Shown here piece by piece: positions 1-12,222 of a DNA stretch of 64,000 bases. The notes under the pieces are model-generated. The model had not been told where the DNA came from, did no database searches, and saw nothing but the letters and a program-made list of their open reading frames with translations. Each line of letters begins with the position of its first letter. Positions within the stretch are counted from its first letter, which is position 1. The position numbers and the translations under genes are program-made. The DNA is from Notospermus geniculatus (lineage: Eukaryota > Nemertea > Pilidiophora > Heteronemertea > Lineidae): NCBI GenBank assembly GCA_002633025.1, contig NMRB01000177.1, forward strand, positions 194,499 to 258,498, given 5' to 3'.

Positions 1-808
1 TAGAACGAGATCAGTATAGGCCTAGTAGGCCTGTCATTGTGGCGACTGAAAACATAGGACTTCAAATCTAATGGTTGTTCTGTCTGGAAAAATAATGTCT
101 TGTCGAAGCATGTTACAATTCACTTTCCACATCAAGTTATAAAAAGATATATAATGTTACTTTTCCTCAGTATGCTTTGTATAATTAGTTCAAGGCACAT
201 GTCGATAAAGAATTACCAGTACACACCATTAGGGGAAAGAACGTCAATACTAGCTGAACCATTGATTGCTGTAGATTGACTAATGTGGCATCATGTGATG
301 AAGTACCGACCTCTTGTCCCTAATAATCATTAGTATTCACCGCGCTCACTTCTGAAGAAATTTTGTAAGCCAATTTATAGTCAAGTCACTCAATGACCAA
401 AGGAGACATTAGAAAGTTAGAAATGCAGGCTAGTTGTAATGTAGCTTATGTCTTACTTTTTGGAGGGCCTAACCCAAGTACTTGTATAGTGTCAATTGAC
501 AACTTCGAAATGAAAGCCTCAGAAAATGTTTTGACAACTACAACATCAGATGGTGGTGAAATTCAAAACCATTCAACTGGGGAGATACTACAGGATAAAA
601 TGATGGTCCGCACTGTCTGGACTGTTTGTCACAACTGTCCAAGAACATAAGTTAGACACTGACAGAGTGAGCACAACCAGTACATTGACTTGACAAGACA
701 ACACCGACTGGACAAGGTGGTTTCCAACAAACTCTGTGGGTAATACAACAGCTTATACTTGACGACAATCTTCAACAGCGGTTCCATTCTTATAATCAAA
801 ATATTCAT
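1..808. other. Region with no recognisable gene
   Basis: I see no splice-flanked, conserved or protein-like exon here. A short open frame at 393-650 (+) has no recognisable domain and no splice context. The interval probably holds the 3' untranslated part of the minus-strand gene that ends at 809, but I found no AATAAA on that strand close to its stop. Confidence 0.4.
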
Positions 809-3535
809 CTATGTCATTTTGTAACCAAAGGTCAGAAGCATTGTTTGAAGATCTTTTTGCTTGGGTATAATCAAGAAAACTGGAAAATCCAAATCTTTGA
901 CCACAATAATGGAACCTTTCCGTACTACACCAGTGATAATCCACGTACCTTTCACTGTCACACTGCTCAGAGCGTAATCCATTTCAACCTCGTCCCTCAT
1001 CATGTCCTCAGCTGAGACATCAATTGCGTGAGAACCACTGACTCGCCTGACAGTCACCGCCTGACAGTTACCAGCCCTCTGAGATGGCTCAGCCAATTTA
1101 CCATTCATACTTGGACCATTTTGAAGCACTACTGTAGCACTAGAAGCAACAGCGGAAGACGGAGATTTCACTTCTTTCTTTCTTGGTACCACGGACACCA
1201 TTTTTCCCTGTAGCCCAGAACTTGGTCCATTCGATGGTGAGGTAGCAGCAGCAGTACCCATTTTACCTTTCACGGGAGGAGCATGAGAATTTATCAGTGC
1301 GGGAACCGATTTTGGTCGAACAGTTACAGTTTTTCCTTCAGGTAATGATGCTGCTGCACGTGTGTTAGTTTGAGACGGAAGTGATTTTGGAGGAACAGTA
1401 GCCATTTTTCCCTTTGATGAATTGGACACAGCTGAAGATGTCACGTTGCCAGTTTCAAACATCATTCTTCTCTTTCGAACAGGTTCAATTTTGACATCTT
1501 GAGGCTCAGCTGGTGGAGTAGTGGATAAACCATCCAGACCTTCGTAGGACTTGCCATTTTTGTCAGGGTTTAATGTCATGAGATCTCCCTCTACTGGGAG
1601 CGATTCCACTATTTCAGGGGACTTTGGTGGCGACTCCTTCTTACCAGGGACAATGGACACCATTTTACTCTTTTTTCCAAGAGTTTCCGAAACAGAAAAT
1701 GAAACAGGAGCTGTGTCTCTGTCTTGCGATACACTCATTTTAGCACACTGCTTGGCATCAGATGATAAATCTGAAGGTTTCACTTCTGTTGATGGAGATT
1801 TGTCAGTGTTCCCCGCACTTTTACTATCCATGTCTTGTCCATCTACTGAATGATAACTTTCAACATTACCCACGTGGGCCTTGGACGTGTGACTGCTATT
1901 TTCACCCCAAGCAGGTTCTAAAGTTGAAGCAGCCAAAGCAAGGGCAGATTCAAGTTCTGAAGGGGAATTTGAAGCAAGCGCACCAGGTGGCGGAGAAGCA
2001 GGTAGGGGAGGAGGTGCATCATCATCACTGACATCAAAATCATCGATGTTAGTCACCGGAATTGCAGGGGACATTCTAGCTTCAGGATCATTCACACTGG
2101 TATCAGGATTGGCAGGTGCAAGCAGAATTGCAGAATCAGCAGCATGCTCCGAACCTGGGTAAACAGCATCATCCTTACAGCTGATGCTGGGAGGCAACTC
2201 TACTCTTTTCTCATGGTCATGGGATGGATATACTGGGGTGGATGATTTAGCTGCTCTGGGGGGTGACGTAAGGGGATCCTTACTTTTCATTGGCGGGCTA
2301 TAGTTTACATTATGTCTCCCAGATTGGCTACCTTTCACCATCTGTGGCATGCTCTGCTTTTCAGTGCTCATGCTGCTACTACTACTACAAGTGGCATCTA
2401 TGGTGCTAGGCAAAGGTTTCTTTAAAATGCTTTTTGGAGCCTTACTGCCATTTTTGGTGTCATTTGCATCAACTGAAACTGGTGCTGGGGGAGGTGGAGC
2501 TTGGCCCTTTGGCTGTGGAGTTTGTTTCTTTAGATAAGGTGCCTCCTTTCGAGTCTCAGAGATTTTCACCGGTGGTTTGGCATCAGATTTTTGTGGCTTG
2601 GAATGACTTGCACTTTTATCCATCACAGTCTTGCTTGCTTTCTCTGTCTCTGTTTTCTGCAATAAGATGAATCAACGATAAAGGTGCAGAACCACAACAA
2701 GAGGCCTACATGCCTTGATGATCAGCTGAGAAACAGCATCCCATAGGACAGAACCTTCCAGCATTTTTAGTTGCACCATTTGAATACATTTCAGAATAAG
2801 AAGTTCTTGAAACTGACAAGATGAGGAAGAAACCACATCTCACAACAATGAAATACTCCACCGGCAGAAGTCCTCAGTGGGTTACATCACAAATGCACAT
2901 CACGGAATCAAGAAAACTTACTGCATTAAAACATTTCATATTCCGCTGCATGAGTAAACCTATCTTGCCCTGCGACTTGACCAGCTCCTCCGATAAAGAT
3001 GCATGCTCTGGGCCAGACTGATCAGGGAGTTGTTCAATCCGATTATGAAGGGAAGAGAAATGCTCTTGTTCAGTCAATATGGCAGCCTGCAGCTTGGAGA
3101 TGATCAATACAAGATCCTGTGGGAGAATATGAAAAGTATAATCCTGATGCTTTTGAGTATAATCCGGTTTACCCAAGGGAACAGCTGATGCTCAAGAAAT
3201 TACCATCAAATGATTGATTATGATATTGGAATATAGTATTACTCTCCACAGTATGAAGATTTTGAGACCATTGGACATGTTGGGCTTCATAGTGCATATT
3301 ACCAAAGCATATACCATTTTCATCAACATTATTACACTTTACAGTTTCACTTGCTGTCATTTCTTCAAATTAACTGACATGGTTAATAGCCCACTTTTAA
3401 CTCAGGCCTAGTTGGCCAATGAACACAGTAGTTAGGCATACTAATTAGACATTTTACCTTTGTACTAATCTTCTGTAGATTACTATCAAACTCCTCCTCA
3501 CTGCAGGATACCATCTTTTCAACATCGGAACTCAT
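809..3535 (-). CDS. Unrecognised gene: N-terminal helical/coiled-coil region plus long Pro/Ser-rich tail with internal repeats
   Basis: Three exons join in phase 0 with good splice sites: 3535-3458 (starts MSSDVEKM), 3116-2922 and 2656-809. The product is about 707 residues. Residues 1-91 look helical, with heptad-like Leu/Ile (for example LVLIISKLQAAIL). The rest is disordered, rich in Pro, Ser and Lys, with a polyproline run (QAPPPPAPV) and an acidic patch (DDFDVSDDDAPPP). A degenerate motif of the form GKMVSVVPRKK recurs at least five times in the C-terminal half (KSKMVSIVPGKK, KGKMATVPPK, EGKTVTVRPK, QGKMVSVVPRKK). A TTTCAG acceptor-like site abuts the ATG, so a 5' untranslated or coding exon may lie upstream. 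A 69-nt in-frame intron (948-880, GTACGT to TTCCAG) may remove part of the tail. I do not recognise the family; a chromatin, centrosome or kinetochore scaffold is a guess only. It is divergent from PPP4R2. Confidence 0.7.
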
Positions 3536-5170
3536 CTGAAAGAGCGAAATCCATAATGACATCATCAAAATGACGAAATAATGTGCAGCCAAGGATGGCA
3601 ACATCAACCCAATAGAGCCGCCTATTTTTTTGCACTTTCCATCATGATCTGTAACTTTCACCGCCCTGAACCACCATGAAATGTCACTGCATTAAGCTGA
3701 ATAGAGAACAGTATTGAGTATAGGGCCTAATGAGTCAAGGCGGTTTATCTTTAGGCCTATGGCGCGGTATCGGCATCTGTCGGGCGACATGGCGGATTGT
3801 GGCTGGCGGTCCCGGCAGGCGGTTTTAGGGTGGCATGGGGTCTGTACATTTATACTCGAAGTTCTCTGGACAAACACCTGTGCATAAGCATAGGCTATGC
3901 ACGCACTTTTTTTGTAGGCCTAGGCCTACACTGGTGGTCATAACGATTTTGCGCAGAGATGCGGCATTGACATTTCCTGTAGCTAACAAACACAAGCGTT
4001 TGCTTTTCGAGAATTAAAAAAATCACTTAACATGCACTACCTTTGTTGTTATCATCAGTCTATACACTCAGTAAATATAGTGGTCATCATTAAAAAACAT
4101 AGATATCAGTGGATTAAAGTTGACTTTTTATGAGTGGGAGTTGTGCAGTCTGCTGTCATTTCCTTGGCCTGTTAACAACGCATTCTCGGCTGCAGAGTGC
4201 AATGTTTGTCAGGATTTGTACACAATATTGTGTAGATGATACACACACAAAAGGTATCCTGGAACAGAGATTGAAAATGGATTGCTTCTAAAACAACGAC
4301 GCAAATTTATCATCAGGTCGGGATTACGAACCAATAAAAGTCTACATTTTGACGGACTTGCAAGGAGAATTTAACATAAAATAACATTTTTTACGGTATT
4401 TGAAAGGAAACTCATTTTGAGGCACTTCTTGATCTCGAATAGACGCAGAATATCCGGCAGACCCAACACATTTCACTGATCAAATTTCCGTTTCGAAGTG
4501 GTTATAGACACGGACGATCCGTGGCTGCAAGACCGGAATCGCTCTTCCGTACACGGAAGATAGTTCTAGAATCTGCCACCAGGGGCTATGTACTTCGTAG
4601 TGTAACAATGATGATATAGTTTTTGGACTTAGAAAATTTTCGGAGAAGACCAATAAACTGATAAACTGTGAACTTCCTGTATAAAAAGTCAATTTCCAGA
4701 ATGTTTGCGAATTTTCGACCCCAACCGGGGTCTTCTTCAGGCTGGAACTTTACAATCCGAAACTCTAGAACAGACTCAGTGTAACAAGAAAGATAATNGC
4801 TGCAGAGTGCAATGTTTGTCAGGATTTGTACACAATATTGTGTAGATGATACACACACAAAAGGTATCCTGGAACAGAGATTGAAAATGGATTGCTTCTA
4901 AAACAACGACGCAAATTTATCATCAGGTCGGGATTACGAACCAATAAAAGTCTACTTTTGACGGACTTGCAAGGAGAATTTAACATAAAATAACATTTTT
5001 TACGGTATTTGAAAGGAAACTCATTTTGAGGCAATTCTTGATCTCGAATAGACGCAGAATATCCGGCAGACCCAACACATTTCACTGATCAAATTTCTGG
5101 TTTTATATACATCCAGAAAATACGTCACGGACTGCGGCCATTCTGACCTAGATTGTTTCCCTTTGTAAAA
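3536..5170. promoter_or_regulatory. Divergent intergenic region between the unknown gene and PPP4R2
   Basis: The two coding starts point away from each other across about 1.6 kb, so this interval should hold both promoters and any 5' untranslated exons. It contains GC-richer sequence around 3760-3840 (plausibly a 5' exon or CpG-rich promoter of the minus-strand gene) and a 300-bp direct duplication at 4189-5097. No TATA box stands out near either start. Confidence 0.45.
4189..5097 (+). repeat. Near-identical 300-bp direct repeat, second copy joined through a single N
   Basis: Bases 4189-4488 recur at 4799-5097 with about three differences, including one 1-bp deletion. The second copy begins immediately after an ambiguous base at 4798. 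About 310 bp of unique sequence separates the copies. Divergence near 1% is what two alleles would show, so this may be a haplotype join rather than a true duplication. It lies just upstream of the PPP4R2 start. Confidence 0.85.
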
Positions 5171-8100
5171 ATGGAGAACAAGGAGGAAATTTTGGACGCT
5201 TTAAACCGTCAGTTTCTCACAACTGAAGTCGATTCCCTCCCCGAATACTGACTCAAATGCAAAATGTTATATCTAATTCTCTTTTTTTTCTTTATTTCAG
5301 TCTTTGAAAAGAAGCCAGCCAGTGATATTCCTCCACTTTTGGAGGAGTACCTTTGCCTCATCGCGAAGACTGGTGAAACACAGTGAGTGTGCAGTGTACA
5401 TAATGTACAGCCTGCGCATGTACATAACAATGCATTACGTAATCATGCATTGACTGGAAACAATGGGGAGGGGGGGGGCAAATTGGATTAATAAATGTGC
5501 ATATGATAAAGGGAATTAATGAGATTGTGTGACCATTTTGAAAACTTGACAGAATTCTTAGTAAAAAACACAAATTTTGACTTTTATTTTGAGGGGGAGA
5601 TGCCTAGGCTACCTACCGGTGGCGGTAGGCCTAGGCAGGCCTACTAGGCCCTACGTACACTATCACTGACACTGATTCACTCTTCCTGTCAGTCCCCCCT
5701 GTGGTGGAAACAATGGAGGCGCAGCCTGCATGGTTTGCAGGTTGGTTGGTGCCCATGTCATGCATGTCGGTGCCTGGTCCCTGACCCTGGTCTGGTCGGT
5801 GTGGTATGCATCAACTTAGCAGCTGGATGGACATGATGGATAGGTATGCTGATAGTGATGCTCAGTAACTTTGATAAATGGTACCGGTACTCGTTATTTC
5901 AGTTTCCCATGGCCAAAGCTAAAACCACTTTTTATGAAGAAACTCGACAAGACCATGTGCAAATTCTTTGAAGAAATTCCAACCGATAACCTACCCCCAT
6001 ACCCAAATGTTGAAAATGTCAAGTTTGAAGATATGCGCAAGAGAATCTTGGAATCGGTGGATATATTTACTGGGTAAGCTTTTATCTACTTGTAGATGCT
6101 TAAGCAAACCATTTTGCAATGGCTAACAAATTTTCTTTCATTTTCTGTTTTGCACATTCCTCTCAATAAAATCATACGTTTTCAGGGCGCCATTTACCAT
6201 CCAGAGGTTATGTGAATTGGTGACCAATCCGAAGAAACACTACAAGAGGACAGACAAGTTCTTGAGAGGAATTGAAAAGGTATGAATTATGCAGTGTACA
6301 CATTCTTCAAGTTTTTCTCTCTAAGCAAAAAATTTGTTAATTTACACAAATTCGGACGTAAATTTCTGGGAGTAAAGCAAGTTACAACACCTTGTATTTA
6401 TAGGAGACTTGTACATTCTTACCTATGTTATGTTATGTATTCATTTTTTTTCTGTACAGAATGTGATCGTTGTGAGCACTGTGGACCCATTTGGAAGGAA
6501 GGTGAATACCGAATCAAAGCCTATGATCAATGGCATGGATACTCCGAACAATTCCTTTCAAGAATCAGCAGCGTATAATTCATCTTCACCCTTTGCTCCT
6601 CCGGCCTGGTACTCTCATTCAACAGCACCGCCACCAAATTGGAATGTCAAAATAGACACTGTGAAAGCCACGAATGAAAATGGTTTGCAGGGTTATGGTG
6701 ATCATCAACACGATCAAAAAAGTTCAGATAATCAAGATGCAAAAGTTGATGGTAATCAGAAGTCTGTGGAGGAGGATCATTGGAAAAATCGTCAGCCGGA
6801 AAGTCAGTCTCCTAATGTTCCTGCTAAAGATTGTGAGGCCAGTGGAGATTCACCTTCAACTGTTACGTCAGGTGCTTACGACCAAAAATCAACGGCAGGG
6901 ACTGCAGTGATGGAGACGTCTGCGGCAGAACCAAGTGGTGATCTCCAGAGTAACGAGTGTGTTCCTCCTGCATCTGAGCAAGAATCAGACACGGCAGGTT
7001 CGCAGGGTGTTGGTGAAATAAACAAAGACATGACAGTGGCAGCAAAAGAGGATACGTCGAGTTCTTCTTCGAGTGAGAGTTCAGATTCGGATTCTTCCTC
7101 GGGTGTTGTGGTGGATTCAGAAACGCATGATATTCCGGCGAGCAACACTGGATCAGGTGAATCTCAGGTGGCTGTACAATCTCAGGAAGATGTATCAACT
7201 TCTGTTAGTGTTACAACAGAGCCAGCAGCAGCAGCAGCAGAGATCGGTAGGTTTATTGATGAGGCTGTTAAACCTGTTCACACTCTTGCCATTCTATGCT
7301 ATGTGTGAAGAATGGGAAATTCAGAAGGTTATGTGTAAAGACAGAGTAAGGCATATGGACAGTCGAAGTTTTGTTCATTCTTGGCCTTGCCATTTGCGAT
7401 TCTTAATTCTCCTCTGATTGAAATGGCCTCTTGATTCTCAAGCAGGGTTGCTGTAGAGTACTCAAAAGTATGCACTTATATCAGAATTAAGTGTCTTCCA
7501 GCATTAAATTGGAAAATTCCTTGTCTTATGTATGAAACTTGGCTAATTCTGTGCATTTCGAGCAAAAGCGAAATTCAAACTGTTGTAAATTCTTGTATTT
7601 GTTGTCTACAGGTGTGTCTACATCATTAAAATCGAAAATGGAAGATGATGATGATGACCAACCTCCAGCAAAACGACTCAGGGAAAACAGTCCACCACTA
7701 GAAACATCAAGTGACCATGGTGAAAGTCTTAATTACGAAACAAAAGAACAATCAGAACTTGAGGCTCCTAGTCTAGAAGTGGCCGCCGTGACAGTTGTGT
7801 CTGGATTACCACAATCATGTGCTGAGGACATTGACAGGAAATCTGAAGAAAGTTTACCCGTAATTGAACCAGAGCTGAAGCAGTCTGAGGTTATGGAAAC
7901 ACAAACACTTACCTCTGAGCCAGAAAATAAGACAACTGAAGTACCGGTAGGTATGGAGACCTGCGAGTCTGCTAATATTGAAATGGAGCAAGTTGTTGAT
8001 GAGGTTCCTACTCCTAGTGAGAATTTAGACACTCCATCGGAAACAACAGTGGTGGAATCGCCGGATAAACCGGTGGAAGCGCCGCAGTCTGAGCCTGAAG

Positions 8101-8288
8101 TACCACATCCTGTGGATTCAATGGAGACTGCCGGTTCTAGCGAGACCACAGCACTGCCAGAACAGGATAGAAATGTGGACAATACGCCAGATGCCGAGTT
8201 ACCGACGGCAGCAGAAGATAATGCCACAACAGCACCGGCAGAACAAGACTCGGAAAAAAGCCAAGAGGAAGCTATGGATCAAGATTAA
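5171..8288 (+). CDS. PPP4R2: Serine/threonine-protein phosphatase 4 regulatory subunit 2
   Basis: Six exons join in frame: 5171-5207, 5301-5382, 5903-6073, 6186-6279, 6460-7246 and 7612-8288, giving 615 residues. The N-terminal 140 residues follow vertebrate PPP4R2 closely: [15 protein letters not shown], then a Trp-centred segment ([11 protein letters not shown]), [26 protein letters not shown] and [16 protein letters not shown]. The tail is long, acidic and low complexity, as in the family, with a Ser/Asp block ([16 protein letters not shown]), a basic PPAKRLREN patch and a final EEAMDQD that matches the vertebrate end. In known systems PPP4R2 binds PP4 catalytic subunit and, with PPP4R3, directs it to DNA-repair, centrosomal and snRNP substrates. 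Exon 1 ends at a less usual GTCAGT donor, chosen because it alone restores the conserved LFEKK reading. It is longer than the human protein because of the tail. Confidence 0.95.
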
Positions 8289-9410
8289 GAAAATGCTCTG
8301 ATCTCAAGTCAAATTATTATCAAATGTATATTCATAATTGAGGTCCATCTTTCATTTCATTTCATGACTTTCTGCTGGTGCAAATGGGACCTAGTTTTAA
8401 GATTTCATCATCATTTATGTACACGTATGTATATGTGCCTAATTTATTCATCTTGACCGTTGTTCCCCAAACCTACCTCCATTAAATGTTAGTGTTGGTT
8501 TGACTTCAAGCACACCTGAAGAGTTTGTCAACTGTACAAGTTAGTAGGGAGCTACTCGTCTGTCATGCCCCAGAGTATCAATTTGGCCAGTAAATTTTCA
8601 ATTTTCCCAGCGGAAATTTCATGAAAGTCAGACCAGAGTATGAATTATATTTTGGCATTGTTCATTGTCTTCAGTGTTCGGGAACACTGGTAAAAGTGTT
8701 GCTGTAAGTTATTAGGCAGAGAACTTAAATTTTTCAATGCAATAGAAACAATAAAATGAAGAACTGAATGCACTGTGAGGATGGAATTGATGATTATATA
8801 AAAACTACTTCACTGAATGATTTCTGTAGTTCATGCTAGTGTTTCTCTGTGAAAAATGATCACAGGGTGTTAAGAAGTTTGGTTCCTGAAAACAGGCCCA
8901 GAAATTGTCATCTCATAACATTCAACTTCTGGCAGTTGCATGTCTTCAGATATATTTATATTTCAACATATCTGAAGAATGCCTTCTGAAGTATGATATT
9001 CTTATCACTTTTAGGTAGATACTCATCTTGCCATTTTGAATTATAACTTCCGGGACACTAAATTATTTAAATACTAGTACGGTAGTATGAACTCTGTTCG
9101 CGCTGTCCCAGCGAATTGAGTCTACCAACTTTGTGAGTGCAGGGTTTGAATAAATCCTTATACAGTAACCCATATATGAGGGGGGGGGGGGTTGATATTT
9201 GAGGTGGCCTGCATAACAACCCTCTACGTTATACACAGATCTGTATAAATTTTGGATATCTAGTATGTTGTACATGATCCTTCATCCCGGAAGTGTAATT
9301 CTTATGGCAGTCTCATAATGTCTTGTTTGTTTAATGAATTGGACATGAAAGTGTGTAAGTACATGTCTGTACAGGTGTGAGAAATGGAATGAATAAAAAT
9401 AAGTTTTAAC
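8289..9410 (+). terminator. PPP4R2 3' UTR and poly(A) signal
   Basis: After the stop at 8286-8288 the sequence is AT-rich and non-coding. A canonical AATAAA lies at 9392-9397 and is followed by a T/G-rich stretch, which fits cleavage near 9415. An earlier AATAAA at about 8748 could be an alternative site. A G-run occurs at 9181-9190. Confidence 0.65.
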
Positions 9411-9534
9411 TTTCAACTGGTGGTCTTTATGCTTTACTGGGGATACCTCATGTCACAACTCAGACGACACATTATGTACCATATTCATTCTTGGGACAAA
9501 AATCAGTTGAAATGGTGTGAATAGGGATTCTAGC

Positions 9535-9665
9535 TATGATAGAGGGCAGCACAACGAAACACAGTCCTATACAATGGACGCCCTTTGTGTGGGAAAGTGG
9601 ATCAGGCCCGGCATGTCGGTTTCATTTCAATAGTTTTAACCACTAGTGGCACCTATTTTGTAATT
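9535..9665 (+). repeat. Dispersed repeat, second copy inverted at 53062-53215
   Basis: The stretch from AGAGGGCAGC to the GTGGCACCTAT side recurs on the opposite strand near 53 kb with many substitutions. Both copies share the blocks CAATGGACGCC, TTTGTGTGGGAAA and GGTTTTAACCACT (allowing mismatches). No coding capacity is seen, so it is probably an old non-autonomous transposon. Confidence 0.6.
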
Positions 9666-10172
9666 GAGGCAGTGGACTAGGGACCCACTTGAGAATGTTG
9701 CCCTCAGTCTCTCCTTCAATCTTGTACCTGCTTGATCGAGAGAGGCCTACATGTATATTGTTAATCGGGATGCGCCAAATAAAGAGGATTTTTAGAAACA
9801 ACTGCAAAGGGGAATGAGGTACAAAAGTACAGTATCAAAATGGCCGAGATCCTCATGGATACAAGCTGAACAGCTCAACTCCTTACATCTGACCCGATCT
9901 AGCAAAAGTAGGAAGATGTCACAGGTGATCATCACCGGTCATCGGTTTACTACCATTGCTGTCCACTACTATTGTCAATCTGCAGAGACATACATTTCAG
10001 CTAATGTTTTGTAAGGCCGTTAACCCTTTCCTCGGCTGCGATTTGTGCCTACTTTTGCTAGATGGGTCACATATTTGCAGTAGACCATGCTTGAACCCAC
10101 TCGTACGATTTGCCAGCAGGAGAATGCGGCGAGTTCACATCACAGGCAATCGACCTCGGTGAACTGATTTTT

Positions 10173-10415
10173 AATAGACGATTCTTGAATTCACAGACCT
10201 GTGCACTTCCGCCGAAATCACAACCACAACTTTGATCTGAAACCAGCTGACGTGACAAAGTCCATGATTCAGCAATGGTCGACTGACACGTCATCGTTGA
10301 AGTACTTGTGGAGTTCTCCGCATCACGTCATTCAGTTTCAGACCGAGGTTGTGGTTGCGATTGCGGCGAAATGCACAGATCTTTCTTGTTTACGTCAATT
10401 TGAGAATTGTCTATG
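10173..10415. mobile_element. MITE family A, copy 1 (about 243 bp, long terminal inverted repeats)
   Basis: The ends are inverted copies: ATAGACGATTCTTGAATT on the left and AATTTGAGAATTGTCTAT on the right. The arms continue inward through CTGTGCACTTCCGCCGAAAT and its complement. Three more copies are at 26966-27212, 50397-50643 and 60580-60826. There is no coding capacity. It sits between the convergent 3' ends of PPP4R2 and FBXL14. Confidence 0.8.
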
Positions 10416-10589
10416 GTCAAAGGACTTCGTTATTGCCTGTGGAAAGGACATGCCAACGGGAAATAAAGGCTTGGTTCAAGCCTTTACTCTTTGTTTCTTT
10501 GAAATGGAGAGAAGTGGTGACACTGACTGAGGACAAAAAGATGATGAAAGGAGATAACACATGTGTTCTATACAAGAAATATTTGTCCT

Positions 10590-12002
10590 TTTATTTACAA
10601 TCGCCATGTCTTGCCTTCCGAAACGAGTATGTAAAAATAAAATGCTTTAGCTTCAGCACCATAAAATCATGTATTCATCTACATGTAACATCATTATCCC
10701 AAACCTCAAGACTGTCTTGGATTGATTCAATATTAACTCGTGAACTGTCAATCAGTCGTCGTCACCTTATTTCAACAGCACAAATTGCTATACTAAGTAC
10801 TACTAAAAGAGTGGTGCAAGAAAAATCCTGTAATTTGGTTTTGAGGTGGGTTTAGAAAACCTCAACAGAAAATAATCCAATCCCAAACTGTGGAGAAGAA
10901 AATTTCTCAAAAATCACAAACAAGAGGACAAATAGAAGTGAAAACCATGAAACCTTTGTAACTTAAGCAAGAAAATATTGTGAGGCAACCTGAATCAATC
11001 TTGAAATGTTTATAATTTTTTCAACTCTTAACCTTCATGCCTGTTTACAACTTCCAAACGACCGATGCCTCCAGAAGACATACAGGGGCAGAATTGGGAT
11101 GCCTCAGAAGTATCTTGAACAAGTTTAAATCCATGTTAACACTGGCTCCATTAGTGGGCAAGCCCTTGAACTTTTGACTGTCAAATTATCAGTTTTTGTG
11201 AAAAAATTCAATGGCGACTCTGGTATTTAACCAAGAGAAAAGATTTCTTGAGATCAAGGAGAGCTTTTGCCTTGAGGTCATTCAAGTACAAAACCAGCAG
11301 AAAAATGCCTTGCACACAAGCAGTAGACTCCTTACTGTACAACCAGCACAAACACACACAGCACAATGTACACTCTCACATAAAAAGCCCATCAACTGCA
11401 TAATTATCTTTGGCCATTGGAATCATTCATGCATGTTCATTGACAATTGTCCCCATTGAATGAAGATTTTACCCAGCAGGCACAGTCATGAATGGCCTGC
11501 AAAGGCGCCATGGTGACAGGCAACTCGGAATTTTTCTGAATCTCTCGTGTTTCTATGCTAGATGGTATTTTTCACATTGCCAGTGCTTTGGGAATACCAT
11601 CATTGAATTTAGTTGAAACTTTGGAAACTTGTGGGGGTCATTTGATTCAACAGTATATAACTGCCACTAAGATGAGCAAAACATCATGGACAGTCTTACT
11701 GCAACAGCATAACTTGGGAACGATTTAGACAGCCACTGAACACGAATTATTTTTAATATTTCAGGAGAATAATGAGATATTATCGTACATCAACAACCAT
11801 ACGATATTGGTTCAAACAACCAATATTCCATTTGTCCTCATACATGTCATAAAACTTCTGTTCTACCTTGTCAAAGATGAAGGCCTTGCAAACTCAGCAC
11901 AACGAAAAATAAAACAATATGAGATTCTGACTAATCAAAACAACACAACGAACAGAAAATCATAAACAATTCAGTGCTTTTATACATGTAATCAGGTTAA
12001 TT
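10590..12002 (-). terminator. Probable FBXL14 3' UTR with poly(A) signal
   Basis: On the minus strand an AATAAA is read at 10595-10590. The sequence between it and the gap at 12003 is AT-rich, lacks LRR codons and has no convincing exon. Vertebrate FBXL14 has a single coding exon, so a long 3' UTR here is plausible, but where the coding part ends is hidden in the gap. Confidence 0.35.
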
Positions 12003-12222
12003 NNNNNNNNNNNNNNNNNNNNNNNNNNNNNNNNNNNNNNNNNNNNNNNNNNNNNNNNNNNNNNNNNNNNNNNNNNNNNNNNNNNNNNNNNNNNNNNNNN
12101 NNNNNNNNNNNNNNNNNNNNNNNNNNNNNNNNNNNNNNNNNNNNNNNNNNNNNNNNNNNNNNNNNNNNNNNNNNNNNNNNNNNNNNNNNNNNNNNNNNNN
12201 NNNNNNNNNNNNNNNNNNNNNN
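12003..12222. other. Assembly gap inside FBXL14
   Basis: A run of 220 Ns interrupts the FBXL14 coding exon right after the conserved NLSFC of a leucine-rich repeat. Vertebrate FBXL14 continues for roughly another 150-160 residues (about 450-480 nt), and none of that sequence is recognisable on the far side. The true missing length therefore probably exceeds 220 bp. Confidence 0.9.

Noticed and set aside
753-944. Alternative C-terminal frame of the first gene (ending NGTAVEDCRQV), which looks protein-like
   Set aside because: No donor/acceptor pair with matching phase links it to the upstream exon; the main frame continues to 809 with or without the 69-nt intron.
6863-7198. Minus-strand frames across PPP4R2 exon 5
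   Set aside because: Shadows of the Ser/Asp-rich coding exon.
7733-8227. 164-codon minus-strand frame rich in Ser, Thr, Gly and Val
   Set aside because: Antisense shadow of the acidic last exon of PPP4R2.
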